Origin: Caballeronia cordobensis
GTDB lineage: Bacteria; Pseudomonadota; Gammaproteobacteria; Burkholderiales; Burkholderiaceae
Assembly: GCF_001544575.2 (NCBI RefSeq)
Contig: NZ_FCNY02000007.1
Span: 186,001 to 250,000 of the forward strand
Reading direction: 5' to 3'
DNA: 64,000 nucleotides
In this document: in pieces, positions 63,955 to 64,000 of the stretch
Position numbering within the stretch: the first letter of the stretch is position 1
Layout of the letters: each line of letters opens with the position of its first letter
The notes under the pieces: generated by a model
The model's input: only the letters and a program-made list of their open reading frames with translations
Told to the model about the DNA's origin: nothing
Database searches by the model: none
Program-made: the position numbers and the translations under genes

Positions 63955-64000
63955 ATGTCCGAAATCATGCAAGACAAGAAAGGCGAGGCGCCTGTGGTAC
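63955..64000 (+). CDS. start of a further gene, identity not determinable
   Basis: The frame from the ATG at 63955 begins MSEIMQDKKGEAPVV and runs off the end. GAGGGGAC lies upstream, 11 bases after the eutC stop, so the gene is in the same operon. Known ectoine loci continue with eutA, eutD/doeA or eutE/doeB, but fifteen residues cannot tell which. Confidence 0.5.
   Translation, partial: MSEIMQDKKGEAPVV

Noticed and set aside
63955..64000. Naming the last partial gene eutA, eutD or eutE
   Set aside because: Only fifteen residues are visible and none is diagnostic.

Overview
This is a high-GC window with dense, mostly short-spaced genes. Its gene content is typical of a Burkholderiaceae soil or plant-associated bacterium, and the Paraburkholderia/Caballeronia group fits best. 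That call rests on protein style, many MocR and LysR regulators, a phasin, AhpC/AhpF, homodimeric E1 of the pyruvate dehydrogenase family, UdgX and an Ehu/Eut ectoine locus. It is an inference from gene content, not a database match. I see no phage, insertion sequence, rRNA or CRISPR array. Apart from one large palindromic element and a tRNA-like remnant, the region looks like ordinary accessory replicon.

Layout. 1-4.0 kb: end of a MocR regulator, a small winged-helix protein, an orphan TAXI substrate-binding protein and a zinc-ribbon membrane protein with repeats. 4.2-4.35 kb: tRNA-like 5' half. 4.5-9.6 kb: ketoglutarate-semialdehyde-type dehydrogenase with a divergent LysR regulator, trans-aconitate methyltransferase and an orphan histidine kinase. 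9.5-12.9 kb: ahpC-ahpF with an OxyR-like site, then ribA. 12.9-18.1 kb: 2OG-Fe(II) oxygenase, hemerythrin, an Fe-S helicase with a nuclease-like domain, and a MocR regulator. 18.3-20.8 kb: lipoprotein, VAO-type flavoprotein, Tat-exported small protein and a DOPA-dioxygenase-like protein. 20.8-23.2 kb: phasin, XRE-like regulator, EamA transporter. 23.7-29.0 kb: chaperone-usher fimbrial operon (pilin, chaperone, terminator, usher, adhesin). 29.1-33.2 kb: small proteins, a leaderless HtrA-like protease and an Ap4A-phosphorylase-like protein. 33.2-40.3 kb: L-fuconate dehydratase-like enzyme, divergent GntR regulator and a four-gene CUT1 sugar ABC transporter with unusually large permeases. 40.86-41.45 kb: a 593-bp element built of two 209-bp inverted arms around a hairpin-rich core. 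41.6-48.7 kb: orphan ParA, LysR, zinc-ribbon protein, MscS channel, and a divergent Lrp regulator / E1 dehydrogenase pair resembling mdeR-mdeB. 48.7-54.9 kb: enoyl-CoA hydratase with phosphoribosyltransferase, sigma54-type amt, nadE, a PQQ-type sugar dehydrogenase and small proteins. 54.5-57.1 kb: UdgX overlapping a DUF3175 gene, and a Rieske/FAD reductase. 57.1-64.0 kb: ectoine/hydroxyectoine uptake (ehuBCDA) divergent from the MocR repressor enuR, followed by eutB, eutC and the start of another gene.

How genes work together. The right end is a coherent import-and-catabolism locus. EhuB captures ectoines, EhuCD and EhuA import them, EutB and EutC process hydroxyectoine, and EnuR controls both directions. 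The palindrome ATTG-NN-CTAG-NN-CAAT occurs exactly in the ehuB/enuR gap and again before eutB, so I propose it as the EnuR operator. The 34-40 kb region is a second sugar-acid catabolic locus with a palindrome over the predicted gntR promoter. The most unusual non-coding object is the 593-bp palindromic element at 40861-41453.
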